From: Saccharomyces paradoxus
Lineage: Eukaryota; Ascomycota; Saccharomycetes; Saccharomycetales; Saccharomycetaceae
Direction of reading: 5' to 3'
Length of the DNA: 64,000 nt
Assembly (NCBI RefSeq): GCF_002079055.1
Contig: NC_047493.1
Span: 744,001-808,000 of the forward strand
Part shown: positions 41,402 to 50,038 of the stretch, one piece after another
How the letters are laid out: every line of letters starts with the position of its first letter
Position numbering within the stretch: position 1 is the stretch's first letter
The notes under the pieces: generated by a model
The model's input: the letters and a program-made list of their open reading frames with translations, nothing else
Told to the model about the DNA's origin: nothing
Database searches by the model: none
Made by a program: the position numbers and the translations under genes

Positions 41402-42172
41402 CTAGGATGATCTCGTGCCTAAGTTTTTCTGTTTCATTAAACAGCTTATCATTAAATCTCTATAACAGTTATATTGCTCCTTGCAACGATCAAGGCAATC
41501 TAGAAGGTCCTCATGGTCACCGTCATCCTTCCAAAAACCAACAATTTCTTCTCCATTTTTGATAAATGATACAACAGTGCCATTGGCCTCTCCGGCACCT
41601 ACCATGTCCACTATTTCGATGCCGGCATCAGCTAAGGCTAGCGTTATACTAGTGATGCAATGAGGTATGAGAGATGCTATTTGAGGAATCAACTCTTTGC
41701 TTTGCGATTCGTCGTCCAGGAGATTATTTGGAAGATGCTTATCATAAGTTAAATAAACAAAAATATCGATGCCGGACTTCGGATAGCGAGATAAGTTGAT
41801 TACTGAATTGAAAATGCCCATTAAAAAACTGCCAACTTCCTTCAATTCATTTGTGTTATATTTTTCCAAAAGACCGTTCTTCAATTGAATAGATATAGTA
41901 CCTTGAGATGTGAAGGAACCTCTAATGGAGCGTGGCCCATAAACGGCGGTAATCAGCGATGTTTGATGTCTTAAGCTCCTAGCTTCTACTAATGCAGATC
42001 CGTTACAGTTTTCAATGAAACCGGTGTGTAGAGAAAGTTCCTGTTCACTTTCGCTGTCTTCAGGTGGTGCATTTGTCGACTTCTTCTCTAGCACAGGAGT
42101 AGTAGTGTTGCTAAACGCCATTGGCCTGGCAGCAGCGGGACCTAGTAACCTCCTTCTATCTTGAACATTCAT
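41402..42172 (-). CDS. MTR3: Mtr3, exosome core subunit
   Basis: 256 residues. Mtr3 is one of six RNase PH-fold subunits forming the RNA exosome ring (pairing with Rrp42), with no catalytic activity of its own in yeast. The fold is seen in [24 protein letters not shown] (about 58-82), the basic/Gly-rich phosphorolytic remnant, and [24 protein letters not shown] (about 185-208). S. cerevisiae Mtr3 is 250 residues as I recall, ending a few codons earlier; here the frame runs on to [10 protein letters not shown]. It is located just downstream of NSR1 on the same strand. Confidence 0.93.
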   Translation of the reverse strand: MNVQDRRRLLGPAAARPMAFSNTTTPVLEKKSTNAPPEDSESEQELSLHTGFIENCNGSALVEARSLRHQTSLITAVYGPRSIRGSFTSQGTISIQLKNGLLEKYNTNELKEVGSFLMGIFNSVINLSRYPKSGIDIFVYLTYDKHLPNNLLDDESQSKELIPQIASLIPHCITSITLALADAGIEIVDMVGAGEANGTVVSFIKNGEEIVGFWKDDGDHEDLLDCLDRCKEQYNCYRDLMISCLMKQKNLGTRSS

Positions 42173-42563
42173 TATTTTGATAGCACTGTAATATGAGTAT
42201 GTTTATATCTCTAAGTGTAATATATGATATAGCTTAAAAAAAATTTTTATTGCCTAATCAACTATAATGCCTAGGCTTTTCTTTAGATAATTATTTCATG
42301 TAACTGAAATTTTTTGAGTATTTTCTCGGTACTAGTAGTCGCCCGTATATAACGATCTCATCTCATTCTGAATAGGAAAAAAAAACCAGCCATTGAAAGA
42401 AATGAGGTGAGGTAGAGATGGTGAATAAAAAGTTTAAGAATGTATCCTATTTACTTACTAATGTACACAAAATATTATAAACCAAATTTTTCCTCAAAAA
42501 TGGAATGTAGTAATTAACGTAAAAAAAAGAAAAATTGAAATTGAAGTTCTTCTCATTTTCTCA
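42173..42563 (-). promoter_or_regulatory. MTR3 promoter with RRPE- and PAC-like motifs; NSR1 3' end
   Basis: 391 bp. An RRPE-like TGAAATTTTTTGA lies at about 42305-42317, and a GATGAG core (minus strand; CTCATC at about 42357-42362) upstream of it. The two are some 40 bp apart and suit an rRNA-processing gene. The right part carries A+T-rich NSR1 termination signals. Confidence 0.55.
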
Positions 42564-43790
42564 TTAATCAAATGTTTTCTTTGAACCAGCGAAAGAAGCG
42601 GTGTTTCTTGATCTGCCCAATGGAGCAGTATTAGCACCAGAACCAGATGGTCTGAAACCGCCACGGCCACCACGAGCGCCACCACGGCCACCGAATCCAC
42701 GGTTACCGCCACGACCACCTCCACGACCACCAAAGCCACGGCTACCGCCACGACCACCATCGTTGTTTGGTCTTGGAGAGGAGAAGTCTAATCTAACTGG
42801 TCTGTTGTCGATGTATTCACCTTGCAAAGCTTCGAGAGCCTTCTTGGCGTCCTCAATGTTGGAGAATTGAACGTAACCGAAACCCTTTGGTTGTTCGGTT
42901 TCTGGGTGTGTTGGAATACGAACGGAAACAACTTCACCTTGCTTAGCGAACAATTCGAAAATAGCGTCTCTGTCAGCATTGAAAGATAAGTTACCCAAGA
43001 ACAAAGTGTCAGATGGCTCAGATGGAGTGTCACCGAATTTTTTGGCACGATCGTTGTTGTTGTTACCAGCTGGCTTGCTTGTGGACATGTCACAGTTGAT
43101 TGGTCTACCATCAATTTCCTTACCTTGCATTTCTTGAATGGCCTTTTCAGCGTAAGATTTATTTTCAAAATCAACGTAACCATAACCACGAGATCTATCG
43201 GTACCTCTTTCATAGATAACTCTGGCACTAATGACACCACCAATGTGTTCGAATTCCTTCTTCAACCATTCGTCATCAATGGACCACGATAGTCTACCAA
43301 CAAAAATAGTAGCAGGTTCTTCGGTTTCTTCATTCTTTTGTTTCTTGTTGGAAGACTCTTCTTCTTCTTCTTCCTCAGCGTCTTCAGATTTACGCTTCTT
43401 GTCGTTAGAATCTTCCTTTTCGCTCTCGCTATCAGAAGATGAAGAGGAAGATGAATCGGAACTAGAAGATTCTTTAGATTCTTCCTTCTTGGTTTCTTCT
43501 TCTTTTTCTTCTTCGTCAGAAGAAGAGTCAGAAGATGAAGAATCCTTGGATTCCTCCTTCTTTTTTTCAGCTTCACTTTCGCTGTCAGAAGAGGATGAAG
43601 ATGAGGATTCAGAGTCAGAGGATGAAGATGAGGATTCGGACTCAGACTCGGATTCAGACTCGGATTCAGATGAAGATGAAGATGATGATTCGGAGGAAGA
43701 GGAAGAGACAGCCTTAGCTTTTTCTTCTTTGGCTTGCTTGGAAGCCTTAGCTTCCTTCTTGTTACCTTTTACTTTAGTAGTCTTAGCCAT
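42564..43790 (-). CDS. NSR1: Nucleolin-like protein Nsr1
   Basis: 408 residues, slightly shorter than the 414 recalled for S. cerevisiae. Nsr1 is the yeast nucleolin: it binds pre-rRNA and nuclear localisation signals, and is needed for 18S rRNA and 40S production in the nucleolus. Residues about 30-160 are runs of Ser with Asp/Glu (casein kinase II sites). RRM1 is about 166-243 (RNP2 IFVGRLSW, RNP1 RGYGYVDF) and RRM2 about 265-345 (LFLGNLSF, KGFGYVQF). The C-terminus is an RGG box with repeated GGRGG, a target of arginine methylation. The acidic repeat creates a long false open frame on the opposite strand (dubious YGR160W in S. cerevisiae). Confidence 0.96.
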   Translation of the reverse strand: MAKTTKVKGNKKEAKASKQAKEEKAKAVSSSSSESSSSSSSESESESESESESSSSSSDSESSSSSSSDSESEAEKKKEESKDSSSSDSSSDEEEKEEETKKEESKESSSSDSSSSSSSDSESEKEDSNDKKRKSEDAEEEEEEESSNKKQKNEETEEPATIFVGRLSWSIDDEWLKKEFEHIGGVISARVIYERGTDRSRGYGYVDFENKSYAEKAIQEMQGKEIDGRPINCDMSTSKPAGNNNNDRAKKFGDTPSEPSDTLFLGNLSFNADRDAIFELFAKQGEVVSVRIPTHPETEQPKGFGYVQFSNIEDAKKALEALQGEYIDNRPVRLDFSSPRPNNDGGRGGSRGFGGRGGGRGGNRGFGGRGGARGGRGGFRPSGSGANTAPLGRSRNTASFAGSKKTFD

Positions 43791-44735
43791 CTTATATTAT
43801 CCTGCCTGGGTTGAGTGATCTGAGATTGGTTAACAGTTCGTCTTTTCGAAGCAAGAATAAGAAGAACATTAAGAAAGGAAATGGCAAGAAGGTATTAATT
43901 GTACGGAAAGTGCAGACAGCAACAACTACGCTTAAGTACTTTTAATATTGGATTGAAAATTTTCATTCTTGCGATGAGCTGCCCTTGCAAATTTTTCACC
44001 AGAAAAGAAAAAGAAATGGAGTGAAAAAAGAAACGAAAAAAAAAAAAGGGCATGGGGACCCATACATCAGGCGCTTACCCCCCGGAGAGATTACGTACCT
44101 TGAAAACAAAGGGTAATAAGGACTACCTGTCAAATTGCAATCATTATTATTCAATTTCTCTCATTGAAGTCTACGTGAACAAAGACATGATTGTATATAT
44201 AGGCTAGGTAAATTGGGGAAATTATTTATAACAGAATAGACAATGAGCGTAATCACTTTTACTGGCTATGAGTAAATGAGAACTACTAGGGCCGTAGCTC
44301 AAGAGTGCATAATGGGACGGTAAAATGTGTAAAACAAGGATTTGGGTTGTTATTTAAATGCCTGATAATTTCGTGCCTTCCCTTTTTACCTCTTTTCTTT
44401 TCTCTTGTATTAAACAGTTTTATATTTTCGTTGAGGGGGGGTTCAAGATATTTAAAGAAAACAAAAGCGAAGCAAAAATAGTTCTATTTCCGGTAAGGCT
44501 TTAAATGTATATTTATTTTCTATATATATGAAATAAACTATATAATAATAAGTAGTGGCTCCGAAAAACACCAAAGCTGTACCTAGAATGAGGTTTTCAA
44601 AAAAAAAATATAAAAAAAAAACCAAGTGAGAAACCACGCTTTATAACGCAAGTGCACGAACTGCTTATGTGTTGGATTGCCAAAGATCAAAAGAAAAGAA
44701 TATGATTGGAAAAAGTTTTGTGTCTCGCTTATATC
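43791..44735 (-). promoter_or_regulatory. NSR1 promoter region and RTS3 3' side
   Basis: 945 bp. Near NSR1 there is an ordered set: RRPE (43954-43964), PAC (43971-43978), a second RRPE-like word (about 43989-43998) and a Rap1-like ACCCATACATCA near 44058-44069. The right half (44250-44735) is A+T-rich with no gene I can support; the TATATATGAAATA near 44521 may serve as a 3' signal for RTS3. Confidence 0.6.
43954..43978 (-). promoter_or_regulatory. RRPE plus PAC box of NSR1
   Basis: TGAAAATTTTC (43954-43964) is an exact RRPE palindrome core and GCGATGAG (43971-43978) an exact PAC box, six bases apart. This is the standard ribosome-biogenesis pair (Stb3; Dot6/Tod6), 165-190 bp upstream of the NSR1 ATG. 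Confidence 0.85.
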
Positions 44736-45527
44736 TTATTTCAATGAACCGGTTTGGAATCTTTTTGCCATGAGATCAGCTTTCAGAGAGTTTGAGCCAT
44801 CGAGGCTGTAATTGGAAGAACGCCTTCTTCTATCATGAAGAAGAGTACCCGACTCAGTTAAATCGCTGGATGAAATGCCGCTTAGAGAACGTGGAAGAAG
44901 AGTGTGATGTGGAAGATCTGCGGAGGAAAGGTTTCTGTTTGCTGTTGGTGCTGAGTGGATTTTAGTCTCGATGGGAAAAATCGTGTCTGAAATGCTTGTC
45001 CCGTTAGATATGGAAGCATTCCGGCTCGATCTTCTGGCGGAATGAGAAATATGGGACATGGAGTCTTTGGGAGTTAAAGGAAGCACGGCACGTCTGGATG
45101 CACCATCTGTGAGCTTTAGCGTCGGAGTGTCCAGTGTGTATCCATAATTGCAGTCATCATCGTCAAGGATCGCTGACTCGCTTTCGAAAAAGGGAGACGA
45201 TTTTCTTGCTGGAACTGGGTGGTGCAGTTGGTTTTTTAACCTAGAGTTTTCTTCTTTCAAAGTTTCAATTTCCCGTAGAAGTCTTACTACAATAGCGTCT
45301 TGCTCCTTTTCCATTTCGTTTATTATTTCTTCCCTCGAAAGCCTTCTCTGTGCTGATATTGGTGAAGAAGAGGGAGACGACGACGTCGAAAGCCTGCGAG
45401 GATCACGTGCTACAGCCGGCCTCATGGCCCTTGTAACTGAAGTTTGTCTCTCTCTAGATGGTTTAGCCACAGCCTTCTTGTGCTTTGATTCTTTGTTCAT
45501 GTTTGCGGTTCTGGAAGTAGCGATCAT
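44736..45527 (-). CDS. RTS3: Rts3, PP2A-associated protein
   Basis: 263 residues, the recalled length. Rts3 is a poorly known component linked to protein phosphatase 2A; mutants show caffeine and rapamycin phenotypes. It is basic and Ser/Arg-rich with no folded domain that I recognise. A short coiled coil is evident at about 65-98 (SREEIINEMEKEQDAIVVRLLREIETLKEEN). Ser/Arg clusters such as RRSSRNAS and RRRRSSNYS resemble PKA or Sch9 target sites. The second half contains conserved blocks SGISSSDLTESGTLLHD and NSLKADLMAKRFQ. It shares a divergent spacer with the YGR161W-C homologue. Confidence 0.88.
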   Translation of the reverse strand: MIATSRTANMNKESKHKKAVAKPSRERQTSVTRAMRPAVARDPRRLSTSSSPSSSPISAQRRLSREEIINEMEKEQDAIVVRLLREIETLKEENSRLKNQLHHPVPARKSSPFFESESAILDDDDCNYGYTLDTPTLKLTDGASRRAVLPLTPKDSMSHISHSARRSSRNASISNGTSISDTIFPIETKIHSAPTANRNLSSADLPHHTLLPRSLSGISSSDLTESGTLLHDRRRRSSNYSLDGSNSLKADLMAKRFQTGSLK

Positions 45528-46323
45528 TATACTTTATCTTCTACTAATGCTATGATCAATGAGATATATGTCTATATGTATCTGTAAGAAAAGAGCGCAA
45601 TGATTAGCCTTCTATTATATATGGTCTAAGGAAACGAAGTCGAGACAAAAATGATATTAGTCAAGAAACAGTTTTTTAGACTGAGGCCGAAGATAAGCTT
45701 TATATATATGCAAGTCTATTTTTGTACGGGCGAAACCATCTAAGCCAACGATAACAATAGCCAGCTATGATCGTTGAGTACAGCGTGGGGCAATTTTTAG
45801 CGTGGTTGATAAGGGCGCATTATCTCATCATCCATCGCCAATTTGGGACTTTAACGGCAAACCTCGGATTTCCGTGGAAACGCATGGAAAAATTGATCCG
45901 GGCTGTGAGGGGAGTTGAGTCAGTCACCTTTTTGGCAACTCTCTCCGGTCATGACCACTACTCCGCGGTAGCTGCCAAATCTGAAATTTCCAGGCTTTTT
46001 TGTGGACAGCCCGGGATCATCTGTAAGAGCAGGATGTGTCATTCGCGGGATAGATTACGCTGGCTTGCTGTTATGGTTTTTGGTACAGCGTGTTGAACAC
46101 GTTGTTATTGATTTTGATAGGGGCGGGGTGTGAAAGCCACAAACCCGCTTCGTCGCTGTGGTTCTGGCGCTGCATTTCTTCTTTCCCCCGCCTTGTAATA
46201 CGTCGTGCATGCGATCGTAATGAGATCGTATTTATTGTATATTGTAGTGATTCTACGGATTTTAATATTTCAGTAGTACCATAGACTGTAGCAAAAGATT
46301 AAATTTAAAAAATAAAAGCGTTT
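45528..46323. promoter_or_regulatory. Divergent RTS3/YGR161W-C promoter with STRE-like sites
   Basis: 796 bp, G+C-rich in the middle. AGGGG stress-response cores lie at about 45908-45912 and 46119-46123, the second within AGGGGCGGGGTG, which could also bind Mig1-type fingers. An inverted repeat pairs GATCCGGGCTGT (about 45895-45906) with ACAGCCCGGGATC (about 46006-46018). The leader before 46324 is A-rich. Confidence 0.5.
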
Positions 46324-46602
46324 ATGTCTGGATACTTCAACCATCTCTCTTCAAGCGCTCATTTCACAAATATTCAAGCAGATCAGGGCCTCATAAGTGA
46401 CGCTAGTGGTACAAGCGGTGATCATGGCAGTAGCAGTATGATTGATTTCGCTCTACAACTTGAAGAACTGAGCCTGGAAGAGAAAATAGTTAAGGAGTTC
46501 ACCCTATTCCAGAGCAAGAACATGGACTTATTGCAAGAGACGGCGACGGCGAGTCCGAATACTAATCACTCCTTAAGACAGAGCCAAATTCAAGGTTGGT
46601 AA
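46324..46602 (+). CDS. Small uncharacterised protein, YGR161W-C homologue
   Basis: 92 residues, the length I recall for S. cerevisiae YGR161W-C, which has no assigned function. It is Ser- and acid-rich with one likely amphipathic helix, LQLEELSLEEKIVKEFTLFQSKNMDLLQE (about 44-72), and no cysteine, signal peptide or membrane segment. Position right after the divergent RTS3 promoter with stress-type sites suggests stress or nutrient control. Because it is kept at the same length in a different species, it is probably a genuine gene. Confidence 0.75.
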   Translation: MSGYFNHLSSSAHFTNIQADQGLISDASGTSGDHGSSSMIDFALQLEELSLEEKIVKEFTLFQSKNMDLLQETATASPNTNHSLRQSQIQGW

Positions 46603-47679
46603 ACGCCTGATGCGATCTTTACGTTTTTGTGTTTACCGTGCACGTATAGTGGCTACTTTTGCATTCAAACAACTTTTTTTAAAAAAACGACATACGATTA
46701 GCCTACAGATGAGGCTGAGCGAAGTGGCGGTGGAAGGCCAGAAAGATGAAGGGTTACTTAGTGTCGATACGATTTCTTTATATGTCGGTTCTTCATTTAT
46801 GCATTTCTGTACGATTGCTTTCTCACTGTAAATACACACTAATATTCATGAACTATAAAAAATATAACATCATATCTTAGTATTTCTTCTCCGTCGGGTA
46901 GATAAGGGCAATGCTACGATAAGATATTCTAAGAACGCCAAGAAAATCAAAAAATTCAACTCTCTCTAAACACACTTGTCAAACCCTTGAAGAAACTCAC
47001 AGAGCGGGGTATCTGCTATTTTGTTTTCGTTCTTTTTGTATCTTCGCTACGTCACATTTTCTACACCCCTTAGTTCAATTCATCACAGTTCAAAGTTTGT
47101 AAGATATGAGCCGCATATTTTTGCCATGCGGCAAGAATAATGTACCTTTCATACAATGATACATATTTCGGTACCTTATAAGAAATCTGGGTTCATATTG
47201 ATATTACTGGTTAAATTGCAGTATCTACTGAGAATAAAAGCAAATCTTCTCATAGAATGTAAGAGAGGTATAGAAAAGTAACGCTGAATCGTCATGTAAA
47301 ATTTGACCAATATAACAGTACTTGCGGTGATACGTAGACGCATACGATGTAAACATTTATATTGATATCATAGTACCTTGTGTGAATGTGAACAGTGATT
47401 CGCCAATTGTCCCAACATTCCCCCTTGGGGGTAAAAAATTTCGGTGGCTTTCATTTTCTTCTACACATGATCTTGTCTTGTTATTTCTGTCGTCGTCGAA
47501 ACAGGACAACTTCCTTAAATGGTACCAATCATGCTTTAAGGTAAACATAGGCAACTACTTTGAACAGTAATCGCGAACTACATCTGGAACGAACAGGTAT
47601 TCACTACCAAAAAAGTACATGGTACAAATGACAAAGATAAAAATCAGTACTTTTTGCATCGACAATAATGGGAAGTTGG
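46603..47679. other. Spacer at the left edge of the inverted block
   Basis: About 1.08 kb. I see no complete gene. Around 47376-47450 there is a short coding-like stretch (CVNVNSDSPIVP, then GGKKF) related to the one at 30190-30399. The following 62-codon frame (47382-47570) has no family I know. The rest is A+T-rich and may contain old transposon debris. Confidence 0.35.
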
Positions 47680-48031
47680 TGAATATTGAGATAATTGTTG
47701 GGATTCCATTGTTACTAAAGGCTATAATATTAGGTATATAGAATATACTAGAAGTTCTCCTCGAGGATATAGGAATCCACAAAAGGGAATCGATAGTTCT
47801 ACATAGTGTTATAACTTTATCTTCTTTCCTTTTATATGTTGTCATTCATTATCCTATTACATTATCAATCCTTGCATTTCAGCTTCCATTAGATTGGATG
47901 ACTGTTTCTCAATCTTTATGCCATCCTCTTGCACCGCATATTATAATATACTATTAAATAGATGATATTAGAATTTCATTCCAACAGATAATACACTACT
48001 AAATATATGATATTAGAATTTCATTCCAACA
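47680..48031 (-). repeat. Delta LTR with a second partial delta end, fossils
   Basis: A nearly full solo delta (about 47680-47986) reads on the minus strand from TGTTGGAATGAAATTC through the GGATTCCTATATCCTCG and AGAACTTCTAGTATATTC blocks. Immediately to its right (47987-48031) the first 45 bp of another delta are repeated in the same orientation, so the full one appears to have landed in or next to an older copy. It lies 125 bp upstream of tRNA-Arg. No internal Ty sequence is attached. Confidence 0.87.
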
Positions 48032-48155
48032 GTTCCAACACAATGATTCTCAATTTTGTTGTATATCATGTCGTATTGTTCTTCAGAGTAATTTCAGCAG
48101 TATCTTATATGTGCGTATATATCTCTCTCTATAATCATATTCACAATCAAAGTAA

Positions 48156-48227
48156 GCTCGCGTGGCGTAATGGCAACGCGTCTGACTTCTAATCAGAAGA
48201 TTATGGGTTCGACCCCCATCGTGAGTG
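48156..48227 (+). tRNA. tRNA-Arg, anticodon UCU
   Basis: A 72-nt cloverleaf. The acceptor GCTCGCG pairs with CGTGAGT (G-T wobbles included), and the D arm is TGGCGTAATGGCAACGC. The anticodon stem TCTGA/TCAGA encloses CTTCTAA with TCT, and the T arm reads GGGTTCGACCCCC. The discriminator is G. No intron. TTTTTT follows at about 48230. Confidence 0.95.
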
Positions 48228-48375
48228 CTTTTTTGCACCATTATATGAAATGATTCTTTCGTTAGCAGAACACTTATGACTGGCTCCCCCAAGGGTTTTG
48301 TCCATTAAGTCACTTGATTTACTATCATTTTTAGTATGTATCTATTTACTCTAATACTTTCACGCCTTACGTCTT

Positions 48376-49401
48376 TCACATATCATCCTCAATACTATTT
48401 TTGGCTTGATTAGCTCTTGCATTCGCCCAAATATCCTCCAATCCCTTCTTGAAAATATCAATATTATAATCTGCGACCGTTAAACAGCTTTCCATATCTG
48501 TGCCATTAGGTCTTATGATTGCAACCAACGCTAACCCTCTAATCATCTGTCTCAAATAAATAATCACACCATTGGCTAGTTGTGATACATTCTGTAGCTC
48601 ATTGCGAGGATTTATCGCATTATCCTTGTCTGAGCTCTTTTGGCTATTCCGTAGCACAGGTGCTTTATATAAATCGAATAAATCAATCGTCACGTCTATA
48701 AACTCGGAGCATACTTCATACATTTGTATATCGACAGGGTTCGAATCTGTGGAAACATATATTTTGGAATTAACATCGAATAAGAAGGCTTTTTCAATTT
48801 TTGAATGCTGAATCAAGTTATCTAGCATATTCTCCAGAAAAGACAATTCCGGTATTAGCTTTTGCACAATCCTTGAGAATGCCTCATATATTGAGTGATC
48901 AAAAATCGAGGTTAAGTAAAAAGAAACCTGAACACCATCCAGCCCCAGTTCAAGCAACTCTTCACCTGTCCGTTGCATTATATCACGCTGAGCATCCACT
49001 TTAAAATCTTCGCTAAGGCCATCAACCTTGTGAATCAAAACCTCTATATTAATGGAAGGGTTTACCTTGTATGCATACTCAATAATCATCGCCAGATTTG
49101 TGATCGCATTGATATATTCATCTTGGGAATCAATGACATATACTAATGCCCCAACGCTCTTAAATAATCTTTCAGAATCATAACTTGGTTCAAAGTAATT
49201 TAGCTGCCCGGGAAGCTCCATGACTGCCAGATCGATAAGGGTGGAAAAATGCTCCAGAGAAGGATTTGAGGTTGACTCTAGATACAATGTATCCAAAGGC
49301 TGCATATTATGAAAAACCACTTTACAGATGGATGATTTTCCACACCTTCTTACACCCATCAACAAAACCATGGCCTTGGAATCTGTGGCCTCTAAACTCA
49401 T
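48376..49401 (-). CDS. GTR2: Rag GTPase Gtr2 (EGO complex)
   Basis: 341 residues from the ATG of MSLEATDSKAMV, the recalled length; the frame is open upstream but has no ATG there. Gtr2 (RagC/D-like) pairs with Gtr1 on the vacuole, in the Ego1-Ego2-Ego3 complex, to signal amino-acid sufficiency to TORC1. The P-loop is GVRRCGKSS (16-24), the switch region VMELPGQLNYF, and the guanine-specificity loop IHKVDGL. The C-terminal roadblock-type domain (about 190-330) mediates dimerisation. In the S. cerevisiae reference the gene (YGR163W) is on the plus strand after TIF4631; here both are on the minus strand. Confidence 0.96.
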   Translation of the reverse strand: MSLEATDSKAMVLLMGVRRCGKSSICKVVFHNMQPLDTLYLESTSNPSLEHFSTLIDLAVMELPGQLNYFEPSYDSERLFKSVGALVYVIDSQDEYINAITNLAMIIEYAYKVNPSINIEVLIHKVDGLSEDFKVDAQRDIMQRTGEELLELGLDGVQVSFYLTSIFDHSIYEAFSRIVQKLIPELSFLENMLDNLIQHSKIEKAFLFDVNSKIYVSTDSNPVDIQMYEVCSEFIDVTIDLFDLYKAPVLRNSQKSSDKDNAINPRNELQNVSQLANGVIIYLRQMIRGLALVAIIRPNGTDMESCLTVADYNIDIFKKGLEDIWANARANQAKNSIEDDM

Positions 49402-50038
49402 GTTCGTCCGTATATCAGTACCGTTTTCCTGAAGTGTGTTAATGTAGTGTTGAAATGACAAGCCTTATTAGGAGTCTCCCATGACCAACTTATCAGTATA
49501 ACTTTTGATGTTTTTATTGTTTCTGTTGTCCGGAAACGGTCCTTCCCTTTCGTGGCCTCTATAAAAAAGGACAAATGGCCGAAGGAATAGCATGATTTAA
49601 TCAAAATATGAAGTTAAGGCCGTCAGCTAATAATGATATAAATATACAAAACTATACATATGCTGAGTGGCCTGTTATATAAAACATATCGTAAACAAAG
49701 AGTGGCGATGTTATAAATAAAAATACAGAAGGACATGGACATATAGAACAGGATAGGAAGAATAAAAGATGCGGTAAGAAGATTACCTATTGGAATGCTT
49801 CAAACTTGCTTATGGCTTTTTAGTGAAAAGAAATACGCCCATTTATTAAAAAAATATAACATTAGTACCTCAGTGACGCTTTTCTTTCTTCTCCATGCAC
49901 ATATTTTCAATTAATAGCGCAGGATTACACGTTAGAAAATTGGGTTTGTGTTGAACTATTAATTTATTATTTTATTAGACTTTCTACCAACATTCTTACA
50001 TCCAAAAGTGTTCTCGTACCTACCATAGTTTATTCATT
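49402..50038 (-). other. Spacer between TIF4631 and GTR2
   Basis: 637 bp, upstream of GTR2 and downstream of TIF4631, both on the minus strand. It is A+T-rich with TA-rich 3' signals for TIF4631 at the right and the GTR2 promoter at the left. No gene seen. Confidence 0.4.

Noticed and set aside
43231-43818. 195-codon plus-strand frame opposite NSR1 (dubious YGR160W in S. cerevisiae)
   Set aside because: An antisense reflection of the Ser/Asp/Glu repeats of NSR1. It runs over the NSR1 start and promoter without a feature of its own.
44290-44360. tRNA-like start GGGCCGTAGCTCAAG
   Set aside because: It resembles the 5' half of a tRNA, but no anticodon stem or T arm (GGTTCGANNCC) follows, so no cloverleaf can be built.
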